Assembly: GCA_948144175.1 (NCBI GenBank)
Contig: CANXME010002068.1
Location: 4,092,001 to 4,156,000, forward strand
DNA from: Closterium sp. NIES-65
Taxonomy: Eukaryota > Streptophyta > Zygnematophyceae > Desmidiales > Closteriaceae
Direction of reading: 5' to 3'
DNA length: 64,000 bases
How positions within the stretch are numbered: position 1 is the first letter of the stretch; each line of letters begins with the position of its first letter. The translations under genes were made by a program, and so were the position numbers. Shown here one piece after another: positions 1-10,022 of the stretch. Under the pieces are notes generated by a model. The model saw only the letters and a list, made by a program, of their open reading frames with translations, was not told the DNA's origin and searched no databases.

Positions 1-3000
1 GGCAGTGGAGGCGGTAGCGGAGGAGGCAGTAGTGGTGGAGGAGGTGGAGCTGGTCGGGGTGGTACCCAGCAGCGTAGCGGCGGTGGTGGTGGCCAGCGCT
101 CGCACCGGCAGCAGCAGCAGCGCTCGCGGGACATCCCTTCGCCTCAGCAGCTTCGTGAGTGGTACGCTGGGCGTCAGAGGGGTGGGGGTACTGGTCCCTG
201 CACCTACGTTCTTCGTTCCGGCGACCGCGCGGGTGAGCAGTGTGGGGGTGCCCACGCCACCCAGCGCTGCTTTGGCCGCCTGACGGACGCTTGGCGTCAG
301 CAGTTCCCTGGGGCTAGTGAGATCCCTCGCTGGGATGAGCTTCTCAGGGCTGGTGTAGCGATCTTTGATCTTGATTTTGATGCTATCCTTACTGCTATGT
401 ATGTTGTGGATTATAGTGAGGAGAATGAGGGTTACCGGTGTTTTCAGCCCGACCCGGGCATTGGTACTGCTGCGCTAGGTGCTTGTGAGGCTGCTGCTCT
501 AGGTGCCAGTGCGTCTGCGCTCTCAGGTACTGGTGAGACTGCGCTCTCAGGTACTGAGTCGTCCTCGTCCTCCCTCACTTTCACACTTGACTCCGGAGCT
601 TCTCGCTCCTTCTTTCGAGACCGCACTACCCTTTCGCCGCTCGCCAGGCCGGTTGCGGTCTCCCTTGCTGACCCCTCTGGGGGTCCTGTCCTGTCTCACT
701 TCTCCACTGTCCTCCCGTGTCCGGCTGCCCCTTCGGGCACCCTGTCGGGTCTGTACCTTCCCTCGTTCTCTACGAACTTGGTGAGTGGAGCGGACCTGCA
801 GGATGGGGGTGTTCACCAGTTCACTCCTGCGCGTCAGAGGGTGACCCACTGCACGAAGGCTCGCACAGGCCGACACCTGGCCACGTTCTCACGTCGGCCG
901 GGGTCGAGTCTCTACACCCTGACCGTTGAGTCTCCTCCTGTCCCTGCGTCTGGTCAGGTGGCTGCGTCGGGTCAGGTACTTGCTGCTGCGTCCCGGTCAG
1001 GTCCTGAGTCTGCCCCCTGTTCTTGTCGCCTCCTGTCTCACGAGACTCTCCTGTGGCACCACCGTCTTGGCCACCCCTCCTTGCCCCGTCTTCGGAGCAT
1101 GGCTTCCCGTGTCCTTGTCTCTGGTCTTCCCCAGTCTCTCCCTCCTCTCCCCTCCGGGCCAGGACCTTCCTGTGTCCCCTGTGTCGAGGGTCGCCTCCGG
1201 GCTACTCCTCACTCCTCCCACTTCCCCCCGACAGAGGCTCCCCTGCAGACGCTTCACATGGATGTGTGGGGCCCAGCCCCCGTCCGTGGGCAGGGTTACG
1301 AGAGCTACTTCCTGTTGGTGGTTGACGACTACTCGCGTTACACCACAGTCCTCCCCTTGCGCAGCAAGGGTGCGATCACTGAGGTGCTGATCGACTGGAT
1401 CCGCGAGGCTCGTCTCCAGCTCAGGAAGAGCTTCGGCTCGGACTTTCCTGTTCTGCGTCTGCACTCTGACAGAGGCGGAGAGTTCTCTTCTCGCCTTCTG
1501 CGAGACTACTGTCGTGCACGGGGGATCCGCCAGACCTTCACGCTTCCGGACTCACCACAGCAAAATGGGATTGCTGAGCGCCGCATTGGCATGGTCATGG
1601 ATGTCGCTCGTACGTCCATGATGCATGCGGCTGCCCCCCATTTTCTGTGGCCGTTTGCGGTGAGGTACGCGGCGCATCAGCTCAACCTTCACCCCCGGGT
1701 CTCTTGGCCAGCGATGTCCCCAGCCTTGCTGTGGACGGGGAAGGTTGGCGATGCGTCTGTGTTCCGTGTCTGGGGATCTCGGGCGTTTGTCCGCGACTTG
1801 TCTGCGGACAAGCTGTCCCCTCGTGCTGCTCCCTGTGTCTTCCTTGGCTTCCCCACTGACGCCCCAGGGTGGCAGTTTTACCACCCCTCCTCTCGTCGTG
1901 TTCTGTCCTCCCAGGACGTCACGTTCGACGAGTCAGTCCCCTTCTACCGTCTCTTCCCCTACCGCACTCCTTCCCTCCCCCCTCCCCCGGACTTCCTTGT
2001 GCCGGTTCCCCCCCCGGTAGACCCCCTCCCCCCTCAGGTTCCTGCCCCCTCAGGTGTGTCCCAGGTAGACGCCGTTGACCCGGTCGAGGTTACTGGTGAC
2101 TCTGGTGCTGCTGCGGGTGCTGAGCCTGGGGGTGCTGACTCTGGGGGTGCTGTGCGCGGGGGTGCTGAGCGTGGGGGTGCTACTGCTGGGGGTGCTGGGC
2201 CTGAGGGTGCTACTGCGGAGGGTGCGGAGCCTGGGGGTGCTGAGCCGGGGGGTGCTGTGCCTGGAGGTGCTGGGTCTGGGGGTGCTGGGTCGGGAGCTGC
2301 TGAGCCTGGGGGTGCTGAGCTGGGAGCTGCTGAGCCTGGGGGTGCTGCGTCTGGAGCTGCTGAGCCTGGGGTTTCTCCTGCTGCTGCGTCTCGCCGGGAG
2401 CCCCTCTCTCCACAGGAGCTGCGCGAGTGGTTCGCTCGCCGCTGGAGGCGTGCTGCTGAGTCTGGAGGTGCTGCTGGAGCTGGAGCTTCTCCGACCGTCG
2501 AGGGTGCGGGTGCAGCCGGTCCCGGAGCTGCTGGCCCTGCAGGTCCTCCTGGAGCTGGAGCTGCTGAGGGCGTTCGTGCTGAGCCTGCTGCTGTTGGTCC
2601 TGCCGCTGGAGGTGTGGGTGGCGCTGGTGCTGTCGCTGAGGGTGCTGGTGCTGTCCCTGCTGAGTCTGGAGCTGCCGCGCGGCCTCGGCCGTACTTCGTT
2701 CCGCTCCTTCAGCAGGTTCTTGGTCTTTCTCCTCCAGTAGAGGGTCCACCGCCTGTCCAGTCGCAGCCCCTACTGGAGCCTTCCTCTCCACTGCCTGCTC
2801 CCTCTCCTTACACTGGTCCTACTGGAGGTCTTGCTGAGCGTCGTGAGCCTGCGTCTTGTCCCGCGTCGCCTGTTCGTGCTGCTCGCGCTAGTGGTCGCAG
2901 TTCGCGTCAGCGTCCTCCTCCTGTCCCTGGCACGCACCAGATGTCTTTACGTCCGTCCACTGCTCCTCTACGTGCCCCTTTGCCTTCTCCTCCTGAGTCC

Positions 3001-4926
3001 TCTCTTCCTGCGCTTGCGGACCCTGAGTCGGACTCTCTTCGTGCTGCCAGTCCCACTGTCACGCGTCTGCTTGCTACTGTCGTCACTGACCCCTCTTTTG
3101 AGTCCACTGCTGCGTCTGCTCTAGTCGCTGAGCTCGTCGACTTTGCTGCTCGCTGTCGTCTCGACTACGCTGCTAGTCTTGTTGCTGAGTCTGCGTCTGT
3201 CTGTCCTCCGTCCGTCGGGGGTGAGTGTGCTCTTGGCACGGACGTCCTAGAGGACAGGCAGGAGGAGTTACAGTGTCTAGCGGCTGCTTCACCTCATCTC
3301 GCGTCTGTACTGCTTGCCCCTGAGGGAGACCCGGATGCACTAGACATCCCGACTCCGCGTTCTTACGCGGAGGCCGTAGAGGGTCCCTACTCCTCTCAGT
3401 GGCAGGCAGCTATGGATGCAGAGATGGCTTCCTGGAAGTCCACAGGCACCTACGTTGACGCGGTTCCCCCTCCTGGGGCGAACATCGTCAGTGGCATGTG
3501 GATCTTCAGGGTGAAGCGGCCGCCGGGCTCTCCACCTGTCTTCAAGGCACGGTACGTTGCTCGTGGCTTCAGTCAGCGGCAGGGAGTTGACTACTTTCAG
3601 ACCTTCTCTCCCACCCCGAAGATGACTACTCTTCGGGTGCTGCTGCACATAGCCGCTCAGCGCGACTACGAGCTTCACTCTCTCGACTTCAGCACTGCGT
3701 TCTTGCAGGGTAGCCTGCACGAGGAGATCTGGCTTCGCCGTCCACCTGGCTTCACTGGGACTTTCCCTCCTGGCACCCAGTGGAGCCTCCGACGGCCAGT
3801 CTACGGTCTCCGCCAGGCACCGCGTGAGTGGCACGACACACTGAGGACTACGCTTGCGGCTCTTGGGTTTGCTCCTTCTACTGCTGACCCGTCGCTGTTT
3901 CTTCGCACCGACACTTCCCTGCCGCCGTTCTACATCCTCGTGTACGTCGACGACCTGGTCTTTGCCACAGCGGACACTGCTGGACTCGCCTACGTGAAGT
4001 CCGAGCTGTTGAAGAGACACACGTGCACAGACCTGGGTGAACTGCGCAGCTACCTTGGCTTGCAGATCACTCGGGACAGAGCACGCCGCACCATTACCTT
4101 GACTCAGTCACACATGGTGCAGCAGGTCCTTCAGCGGTTCGGCTTCACGTACTCCTCGCCTCAGGCCACTCCTCTGCCTACTCGCCACTCACTCTCAGCT
4201 CTGCCTTCGGATGAGTCCGTAGAGTCGAGTGGTCCGTATGCGGAGCTTGTTGGCTGCCTCATGTACCTGATGACCTGCACACGACCTGACCTTGCATACC
4301 CTCTGAGCATTCTTGCACGCTATGTTGCTCCTGGGAGACACAGACCGGAGCACATGGCTGCAGCGAAGAGGGTATTGCGCTACCTGTGCAGTACGTCAGG
4401 CATGGGGCTAGTGCTTGGAGGGCGGAGTCCAGTGGTCCTTACCGGCCACGCGGACGCTTCTTGGGCTGACGACCAGGCTACGCAGCGGTCGTCACAGGGT
4501 TACACCTTCAGCCTTGGTTCCGGCTCTGTCTCGTGGCGGTCTACTCGCTCGTCTTCGGTTCTCGGCTCCAGTTGTGAGGCTGAGATCTACGCCGGGGCCA
4601 TGGCTGCACAGGAGCTTCGCTGGCTCACCTACCTGCTGACTGACCTTGGAGAGCCGCCTCGTTCTCCTCCAGTGCTGTACGTAGACAACAAGGCTATGCT
4701 GGCCTTGTGTCGAGAGCAGCGCTTGGAGCACAGAACGAAGCACATTGCTCTCCGCTACTTCCTTGCTCGTGAGCTGCAGCAGCGTGGTCAGTTGCGACTT
4801 GCGTACGTGGCCTCTGAGGCCAACACTGCTGATGTGTTCACCAAGGCACTTGCGCCTTGTGACCATCAGCGCTTCTGCACCCAGCTGGGTCTTGTGCCTG
4901 TCTTGCCTCACTTGCTCTCCTCTTGA
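1..4926 (+). CDS. copia Gag-Pol polyprotein, 5'-partial (element A)
   Basis: One frame is open from the window edge to a stop at 4926. In order it shows the end of a Gly-rich Gag tract, a Cys/His motif (CTYVLRSG...C...H...C near 200-275), an aspartic protease with LDSGAS near 585, and a GAG-pre-integrase HHRLGHPSLPRL motif near 1060. Next come the integrase core (MDVWGP, VDDYSR, HSDRGGEF, NGIAERR), an Ala/Gly/Pro repeat linker at about 2075-2700, a reverse transcriptase with YVDD near 3945, and a copia RNase H ending with the VDNKAML and RTKHIALRYF motifs. The product would make virus-like particles and integrate cDNA. It is a selfish gene, not a host one. The listed start is the window edge, not a start codon. 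Confidence 0.93.
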   Translation, partial: GSGGGSGGGSSGGGGGAGRGGTQQRSGGGGGQRSHRQQQQRSRDIPSPQQLREWYAGRQRGGGTGPCTYVLRSGDRAGEQCGGAHATQRCFGRLTDAWRQQFPGASEIPRWDELLRAGVAIFDLDFDAILTAMYVVDYSEENEGYRCFQPDPGIGTAALGACEAAALGASASALSGTGETALSGTESSSSSLTFTLDSGASRSFFRDRTTLSPLARPVAVSLADPSGGPVLSHFSTVLPCPAAPSGTLSGLYLPSFSTNLVSGADLQDGGVHQFTPARQRVTHCTKARTGRHLATFSRRPGSSLYTLTVESPPVPASGQVAASGQVLAAASRSGPESAPCSCRLLSHETLLWHHRLGHPSLPRLRSMASRVLVSGLPQSLPPLPSGPGPSCVPCVEGRLRATPHSSHFPPTEAPLQTLHMDVWGPAPVRGQGYESYFLLVVDDYSRYTTVLPLRSKGAITEVLIDWIREARLQLRKSFGSDFPVLRLHSDRGGEFSSRLLRDYCRARGIRQTFTLPDSPQQNGIAERRIGMVMDVARTSMMHAAAPHFLWPFAVRYAAHQLNLHPRVSWPAMSPALLWTGKVGDASVFRVWGSRAFVRDLSADKLSPRAAPCVFLGFPTDAPGWQFYHPSSRRVLSSQDVTFDESVPFYRLFPYRTPSLPPPPDFLVPVPPPVDPLPPQVPAPSGVSQVDAVDPVEVTGDSGAAAGAEPGGADSGGAVRGGAERGGATAGGAGPEGATAEGAEPGGAEPGGAVPGGAGSGGAGSGAAEPGGAELGAAEPGGAASGAAEPGVSPAAASRREPLSPQELREWFARRWRRAAESGGAAGAGASPTVEGAGAAGPGAAGPAGPPGAGAAEGVRAEPAAVGPAAGGVGGAGAVAEGAGAVPAESGAAARPRPYFVPLLQQVLGLSPPVEGPPPVQSQPLLEPSSPLPAPSPYTGPTGGLAERREPASCPASPVRAARASGRSSRQRPPPVPGTHQMSLRPSTAPLRAPLPSPPESSLPALADPESDSLRAASPTVTRLLATVVTDPSFESTAASALVAELVDFAARCRLDYAASLVAESASVCPPSVGGECALGTDVLEDRQEELQCLAAASPHLASVLLAPEGDPDALDIPTPRSYAEAVEGPYSSQWQAAMDAEMASWKSTGTYVDAVPPPGANIVSGMWIFRVKRPPGSPPVFKARYVARGFSQRQGVDYFQTFSPTPKMTTLRVLLHIAAQRDYELHSLDFSTAFLQGSLHEEIWLRRPPGFTGTFPPGTQWSLRRPVYGLRQAPREWHDTLRTTLAALGFAPSTADPSLFLRTDTSLPPFYILVYVDDLVFATADTAGLAYVKSELLKRHTCTDLGELRSYLGLQITRDRARRTITLTQSHMVQQVLQRFGFTYSSPQATPLPTRHSLSALPSDESVESSGPYAELVGCLMYLMTCTRPDLAYPLSILARYVAPGRHRPEHMAAAKRVLRYLCSTSGMGLVLGGRSPVVLTGHADASWADDQATQRSSQGYTFSLGSGSVSWRSTRSSSVLGSSCEAEIYAGAMAAQELRWLTYLLTDLGEPPRSPPVLYVDNKAMLALCREQRLEHRTKHIALRYFLARELQQRGQLRLAYVASEANTADVFTKALAPCDHQRFCTQLGLVPVLPHLLSS

Positions 4927-5133
4927 CTTCACTTGTACTGTGACATATATATATACCTGCTCTTGCTTGTCTAGCTTTATATATATGTCTGTACTCTTGC
5001 TTGTGAACTGGCCTTTGGCCTTGCTCTTGTGCTCGGACTGTGTGGTGACTTTGTGATCCACCCTGAGCTTTGCTTTGTCTTGCTTGACTGGTCTTGTGAC
5101 CCCTTGTTCTCCCCCACTTTGCCTATGGGGGTG

Positions 5134-5270
5134 TGTCAGAACATATCTATAGCTTATACTGCTGTGTAGGCTGTAGTGGGGTATCCCATAGGGGGTACAA
5201 CCCAGTTAGGGTTTCATATTTGTACTGCTTTCATTCATAGTTCATCCATTCCTGTTTTCCTATTCTCACA
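5134..5270 (+). repeat. 3' LTR of copia A
   Basis: A 137-bp LTR directly follows the polypurine tract CTATGGGGGTG. It runs from TGTCAGAACATATC to TTCTCACA and is close to the 136-bp LTRs of element B except for the last 20 bases. It contains the shared core GTAGTGGGGT and an inverted telo-box-like AAACCCTAA. Confidence 0.93.
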
Positions 5271-5352
5271 GGCCGAACCCAAACTGACGCGAACAGTTCG
5301 GGCTGTCCTCGCTAGGAGTAGCCTCTACAGTAATGAATTCACATTCATTACA
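5271..5352 (-). repeat. LTR fragment of family I
   Basis: These 82 bases match 34973-35052 with about three differences, including the AATGAATGTGAATTC end. At 34781-35050 the same sequence is the outer end of an LTR that has a primer-binding site behind it. Here the LTR is cut off by element A and abuts the truncated reverse transcriptase of element C. The order of events seems to be: C, then a family-I element, then A. Confidence 0.75.
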
Positions 5353-7947
5353 CTCTCCCACCTCATGATCTTGAGGTAGTTGACGGAATCCGATGCGGAT
5401 GAGGCGGGTGTGTAGGTGCTGTTGCCACAGTCGTGGGGCCTGTTTGATACCGTAAAGCGATTTTAGTAGTTGACAGACCTGACTGGGTTCCCCGTGAGTA
5501 CCGTGAGGGAGCTCGACGAAGATTTCGGCGTCGACGGGTGCGTAGAGGAAAGCATTAGCGACATCGATTTGTCGCAGTTTCTTCTTCTTCATGGCGGCGA
5601 TCGCAAGGAGGATTCGGAGAGAGGTGTGTCGGCTAACCGGGGCGAATGTCTCGGTGAAGTCCCGGCCTTGTTCCTGATCAAATCCTCGCACGACCCATCG
5701 TGCCTTGAACTTCTCGATTGTGCCATCTGCTTTCGTTTTGATGCGGAAGACCCACTTCCCGGTAAGAATGGTCTTGTTTCTTGCTATGCTTGCTGGAACG
5801 ACTTTCCAGGTGTTGCGTTCCTCCAATGCTTTTAACTCTCTGTCCATGGCTTCACGCCATTTCTCCTTGTGTTCCCCCCCAAGAGCCTGTTGAACTGTCG
5901 CAGGCTCTTTAGGAAGAGAGGAGCCATGGACTGCGGTGACGAGGCCGAGAATCTGCAGTCCGGTCTGTGAGTAGCGGGGGAGTGTTGTGTCCTCGGGATA
6001 AGCTGCTTCATCTCCCGCTTCTGGGTCGGGTATGAAATTCGGTCCTACTCTTTCTGCTTCGTTGGTGTTGGCTGTTGCAGGTGTTACGTAACCATTGTCG
6101 GCGAAGTGATAGAAGACTTCGGCGTTGTTACTGTCGCGAGGATTTTCCTCGTCCATGGGCACGTCGACGGAGCAGTACGGGAGAGGTCCGGCTTCTTCCG
6201 ATGCGTTGTCGACGTTCTGTTCATCCCAGTTTGCTTCGTCCGCTGCTGAGGCGAAGGCTCGGTCACCACGAAATCCACCTATGAGGTTCCGATTCTCGTG
6301 CAAGTTGGCGAGGTACGTCTGAAGGGTGAGTCGCTCGTAGAAGATCACATCACGTGCTGCTACTGTTTCCTTTGTGTGGACGTCGAAGATTTTCCACGCG
6401 TTGTAATGTTTCTCGATGCCGAGGTGTAGTCCCCACTGTGCGCGTTGTGAAAATCTTCCCGCTCGTGCTTCTGGGGGTCTGTACTGTACCATGCATCCGA
6501 AAACTCGTAACATTTTTGTGCTGCCCAGCTTCCCTGTCCACAGCAGATGCGGTGAGGCGTTGTTCGGGAGTGACGACGACGACAACAAGTTGTGCAGCAT
6601 GACAGCGTGGTCCATTGCTGCAGGCCACTGGTGGTTGGGTAGTCGCATGCCACGTAACAGTTTGCGCATGCTGTTCTGCAGAGTCCTGTTCATTCTTTCT
6701 GCTACTCCTTGCTGCTGATGTGCGTAGGGAAGGGAGAGGAGTTGCTTGATTCCTCTTTCCGCCAGGTACTGCTTGAAGCGCTGAGAGGTGTATTCTCCTC
6801 CTCCGTCTGACAGGAAGCTTTTCAGCTGTGCTCCCGACTCTCGTTCTGCTACTGGTAGCCAGGCGGCGAACGCTGCGAGTGCCATATCGCGGCTTGGTAG
6901 GTTTAGATGCCAGACATATCGAGTGGCGGCGTCGATGAAGGTAATCGTATAGTTGTAGGTGACTTGTCCTGGTTCGCGATTGTAGAGGATGTCGCTGTAC
7001 ACCTTCTCGAGTGGTGCGTACGCCGGTGCGCTCGGGTTGTGATGAGGAGCGAACGGTCGATGTGGTAAGTCAGCTTCAGGGCAGGTAAGACAAGTCCCTC
7101 GTGCCTTTTGAAGTTCTCTGCCGTCAGGTAATAGTAGGGAGTCTTTGTCGAGAACTCCTGCTCTTATCGTGTTGTTTAAGACTGTGTTGCTTGGATGTCC
7201 CAATGGTGTGTGCCAGGTTTCTTCGGAGGCGCGATGTCCGGGTGATCGTTGATACGTGTCGGAGTTGGAGTAGAAGCTGGCGACGAAGTTTGCGCTTCTG
7301 TGGGATTCTCGTGGAGTTGGTTTTAACTGCTGTGCGGGTGTTGGTGGTTCTTCGTCGACGAGAGCTGGTGTCGTTGTTCCTGCTGCTGCTGCCGATGTTG
7401 TCTCTGCTGCTGCCGATGATGTCTCTGCTGCTGTCGTTGTTGTTTCTGCTGCTGCCGATGATGTCTCTGCTGCTGCCGTTGTTGGTTCTGCTGCTGCCGA
7501 TGATGTCTCTGCTGCTGCCGACGATGTCTCCGCTGCTGTCGACGATGTCTCCGCTGCTGTCGAGTGTTGTATTGTTGCTAATGCGCGTGTTCGTTCTGCT
7601 TCAGGGATAGTATGGGAGTACCAGAAGCCTTCCGGGCTGAAGTCTGGATCAAGATCTGGAGGGTGCGTCCAGTCCGTGAAGTTAACAATAGCGTCGCTAT
7701 CTGCGGTGCCCACGTCCGGGACAAAATCCAGGACGAAGACGTTGTTCTTCAGAACTGCCTTCCCGATGTAAAGGCCGCCTTTCCCGTGATATAATTTAAA
7801 TTCCTGGGTGGTGCTGTCGGCTTCCAGGTGGATGCCCTTCGCCATCAACTGGCTGACGCTCAGTAAGTTGTAGCCGAGTCCTTCTGCTATTAGTACCGTT
7901 GACATGTGTAGTATATCATTAGTCTCCCTGGACTGGAGCTGTACCAC
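5353..7947 (-). pseudogene. copia C Pol: protease end, integrase, partial RT
   Basis: Read leftwards, the frame shows the GAG-pre-integrase region (YNLLSVSQLM, then HTPLGHPSNTVL and CLTC), and a Ser/Thr/Ala repeat (AAETSS units near 7380-7570). It then shows the integrase catalytic core (SDILYN, FIDAATRYVW, SDGGGEYTS, QQGVAERMNRTL) and reverse transcriptase blocks (GKWVFRIKTKADG, KARWVVRGFDQ, IDVANAFLYAPV, SLYGIKQAPRLW). It stops before the YVDD block because the element is cut off. This is a fossil polyprotein, not a host gene. The AAETSS repeat between pre-integrase and integrase is unusual for copia. Confidence 0.88.
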
Positions 7948-8154
7948 TCCTTATCGTCGTGTGCGCAGGTTCTGATTGTTGGCAACTGTGATGACGACCT
8001 CTCGTTGAAGTCGATGTTCACGTTGGACGAAGCGTCCCGAAGAGCACATGTGTTGTCCGCAGCAACTGTCCAAGAACCAAGTGTCCTTCCCGGATGGTTC
8101 ACTTTGAGCAATGGCGGCGTACGTCGGATTCGGTTGAAGAGATTCACGGCAAGG

Positions 8155-9186
8155 CTACCTGTTGTCGAGCTCTTCTTCCGGTGAGTAGTGGGGTGGTGAC
8201 TTGGTTGTGCACGAATCGGTTATCTTCACCATGCAATTGCCGATGCTTCTTGTTCCTTGTGTAGGTTGTCCAGTTGAAGTCGTTGAAGCTTGGATTGTGG
8301 TCGTCGGACTTGCTTGCGTTGAAGCAACTTGGGAGCTTGAAGGCCGGAGTTGTCGCTGTGGTGTTGTCTGACGAGACGGGCAGTGCGTGCGAGGATGGCC
8401 CGAAGTCTTGCAGATGTGGCAGAACATAGGTACTGTCTTTACTTGTTGTTGACGGTTGTTGTTGCCGTTGTATCGTCGCTGAGTGTGAAACGCAAACTCT
8501 GGTGCTAATGCTTTCTTCTTGTGTCTTTCTTCTTGCAGGTCCATGTCTTGCTGCTCAGCATGAATTTCGGCGCAGAGTGCCGCTTCGGAAATCCTCCCGT
8601 GTGCTCGTAATATGGCGCGAGTGGAGCGCCAGTGGGGGCCGAGACCGCCGATGACCACCGTGACAAAGGCGTCTTCTGAAATCGACCCGCCGCATCGAAG
8701 AAGCTTGTCGCGCAGTTCGCGACAGCGGCTGATATAAGCCATGCCTTTCTCGCCTGGTTTCATTTCAATCGTTGTCAGCTGCGCCATTAACCTGATTTGA
8801 TTTACGCTGTCTGTTGCTTGATACAGGTTCTTCAGGTGGTTGTACGCGAGCTCCGCGGAGTTGCCGTAGCCTCGGTAGGTCCTGATGTTCTGCTGCTGGG
8901 TCGGGGTGATGTTCCTCAGCAGTATCGTGTACGCCATCATCGATTGATAAGTATATTGCTGCTTCTCATATTGCGTCCCGTTTGTTGGATATGGCAGGGA
9001 CCCGTCGAAGAAGCCAAGGATTTGCGCTCCTTCCATCATCAGCTCGAATTCGAAAGACCAGGTGAAGAAGTCTTTTCCGTCAAAAGGCTTTGTCGTTTGC
9101 AGCTTTAAAACATGCGCGAATTGCGACTGAACTTGTAATGCGTCCAGTGCTCTCTCTTGTCCCGGTGCAGGTTGTGGTTGCGGCAT
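8155..9186 (-). pseudogene. copia C Gag with CCHC zinc knuckle
   Basis: About 343 codons encode a UBN2-type copia Gag. Recognisable parts are KPFDGKDFFTWSFEFELM near the N-terminus, MTTIEMKPGE-like helices in the middle, and a canonical CX2CX4HX4C zinc knuckle (CHICKTSGHPRTHC) near 8405. An Asn/Gln-rich, low-complexity frame at 9205-9543 just upstream (MSARKERSSSNGS start) is probably the Gag N-terminal extension of the same element. The product would bind element RNA and build the particle shell. Confidence 0.85.
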
Positions 9187-9603
9187 AAAGCTGACGGAGC
9201 CACGCTAGGGCTCGTACGGAGCAAAGGTGGGTTGTTGATGTTGATTCCCGCGCGCGTAGGATGAGCCATCGAGACTCATAGGCGTCACGTTGTTGTTGTT
9301 GTTGCTGTTGTTTGATTGCGCAGGTGCTCCTTGCTGGTGCTGCTCGTAGAAGGACATGAAGGAGAAAAATTTCTCCATCATGCTTGGATCGAAGCCCGCG
9401 CCTTGGTTTGCGGGTGTTTCTGTAGACCCAGCTGCTGGTCTCGTCGTTGTCCCCTCCTCTGTCAGTAGGCCAGAGGCAGGTGGTGGAGTAGGGGTAGTAC
9501 CGAGAGAGCCGTTGGAGGAGCTCCTCTCCTTTCTAGCAGACATGTCTTCTTTGATGTACTGAGTGTTGAATAATGAATTTTAACTCTAACTGCTCTCATA
9601 CCA

Positions 9604-10002
9604 TGCTGGGCTGAAACGCCCTAGGATCTTTGTAGAGTCAAAGTCTGAGTAGATGTTGTAATAGCGGAAGCGTTGAATAAAGCTCTTGAACCACCTTGCG
9701 CTAGTATGTGAGTGCAAAGTAAGTTAATAAAAGCAAAGAGATACAAGAATATAAATAGATGAGTACAGAGAATATGAAGAGACATTATAACTAATTTTAC
9801 TGTTGCGGTTCGATACAGTGCGACTCGGGCAACTGCTCAATGTCGAGTCAGTTGTTTGTCCTTGCTGTCGCGCTGCGTCAGGTCAAAGGTCGCTGCCCTT
9901 TGACTTTCCCGTAACCTCCGACGGTTACGTTAACCTCGTTGGTTGACTCGTGCTGCTTCGACTTGAGCTGCTTCGTTTTGTGTCTTGAGTACTGACACGA
10001 CA
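9604..10002 (-). repeat. 5' LTR of copia C
   Basis: On the minus strand a 399-bp LTR runs from TGTCGTGTCAGTACTC to CAGCCCAGCA. It is followed at once by the primer-binding site TGGTATGAGAGCAG (plus-strand 9590-9603). It resembles none of the short LTRs elsewhere in the window, so C is a separate family. Confidence 0.85.
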
Positions 10003-10022
10003 GAGGCGCTTAAATTATTTGT

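Larger units (their letters stand above)
1..5270 (+). mobile_element. Ty1/copia retrotransposon A, 3' part
   Basis: This is the 3' two-thirds of a copia element whose 5' LTR, leader and Gag N-terminus lie left of the window. It aligns almost base for base with element B at 53792-61245 (position 1 corresponds to about 55971). It ends in a polypurine tract and a 137-bp LTR starting TGTCAG and ending CACA. The visible part looks whole and young. It was inserted into an LTR of another family, of which 5271-5352 remains. The target duplication cannot be checked because the left end is missing. Confidence 0.95.
5353..10002 (-). mobile_element. Ty1/copia retrotransposon C, 3'-truncated
   Basis: This copia element runs right to left and belongs to a different lineage from A, B, D, GH, K and L. 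Its LTR is long (399 bp), Gag has a normal CCHC knuckle, and base composition is less GC-rich. It keeps the 5' LTR, primer site, Gag, protease region, integrase and the first part of the reverse transcriptase. The rest of the reverse transcriptase, RNase H and the 3' LTR are absent from the window. I count about three breaks besides the truncation. A family-I LTR fragment abuts its left end and decayed element D its right end. Confidence 0.9.

Noticed and set aside
2075-2740. Leu/Val-rich frame resembling a membrane protein (also at 58045-58716 and 21744-22466)
   Set aside because: It is the +1 reading of the GGTGCTGAGCCTGGG repeat in the copia integrase-RT linker and appears wherever that linker occurs.
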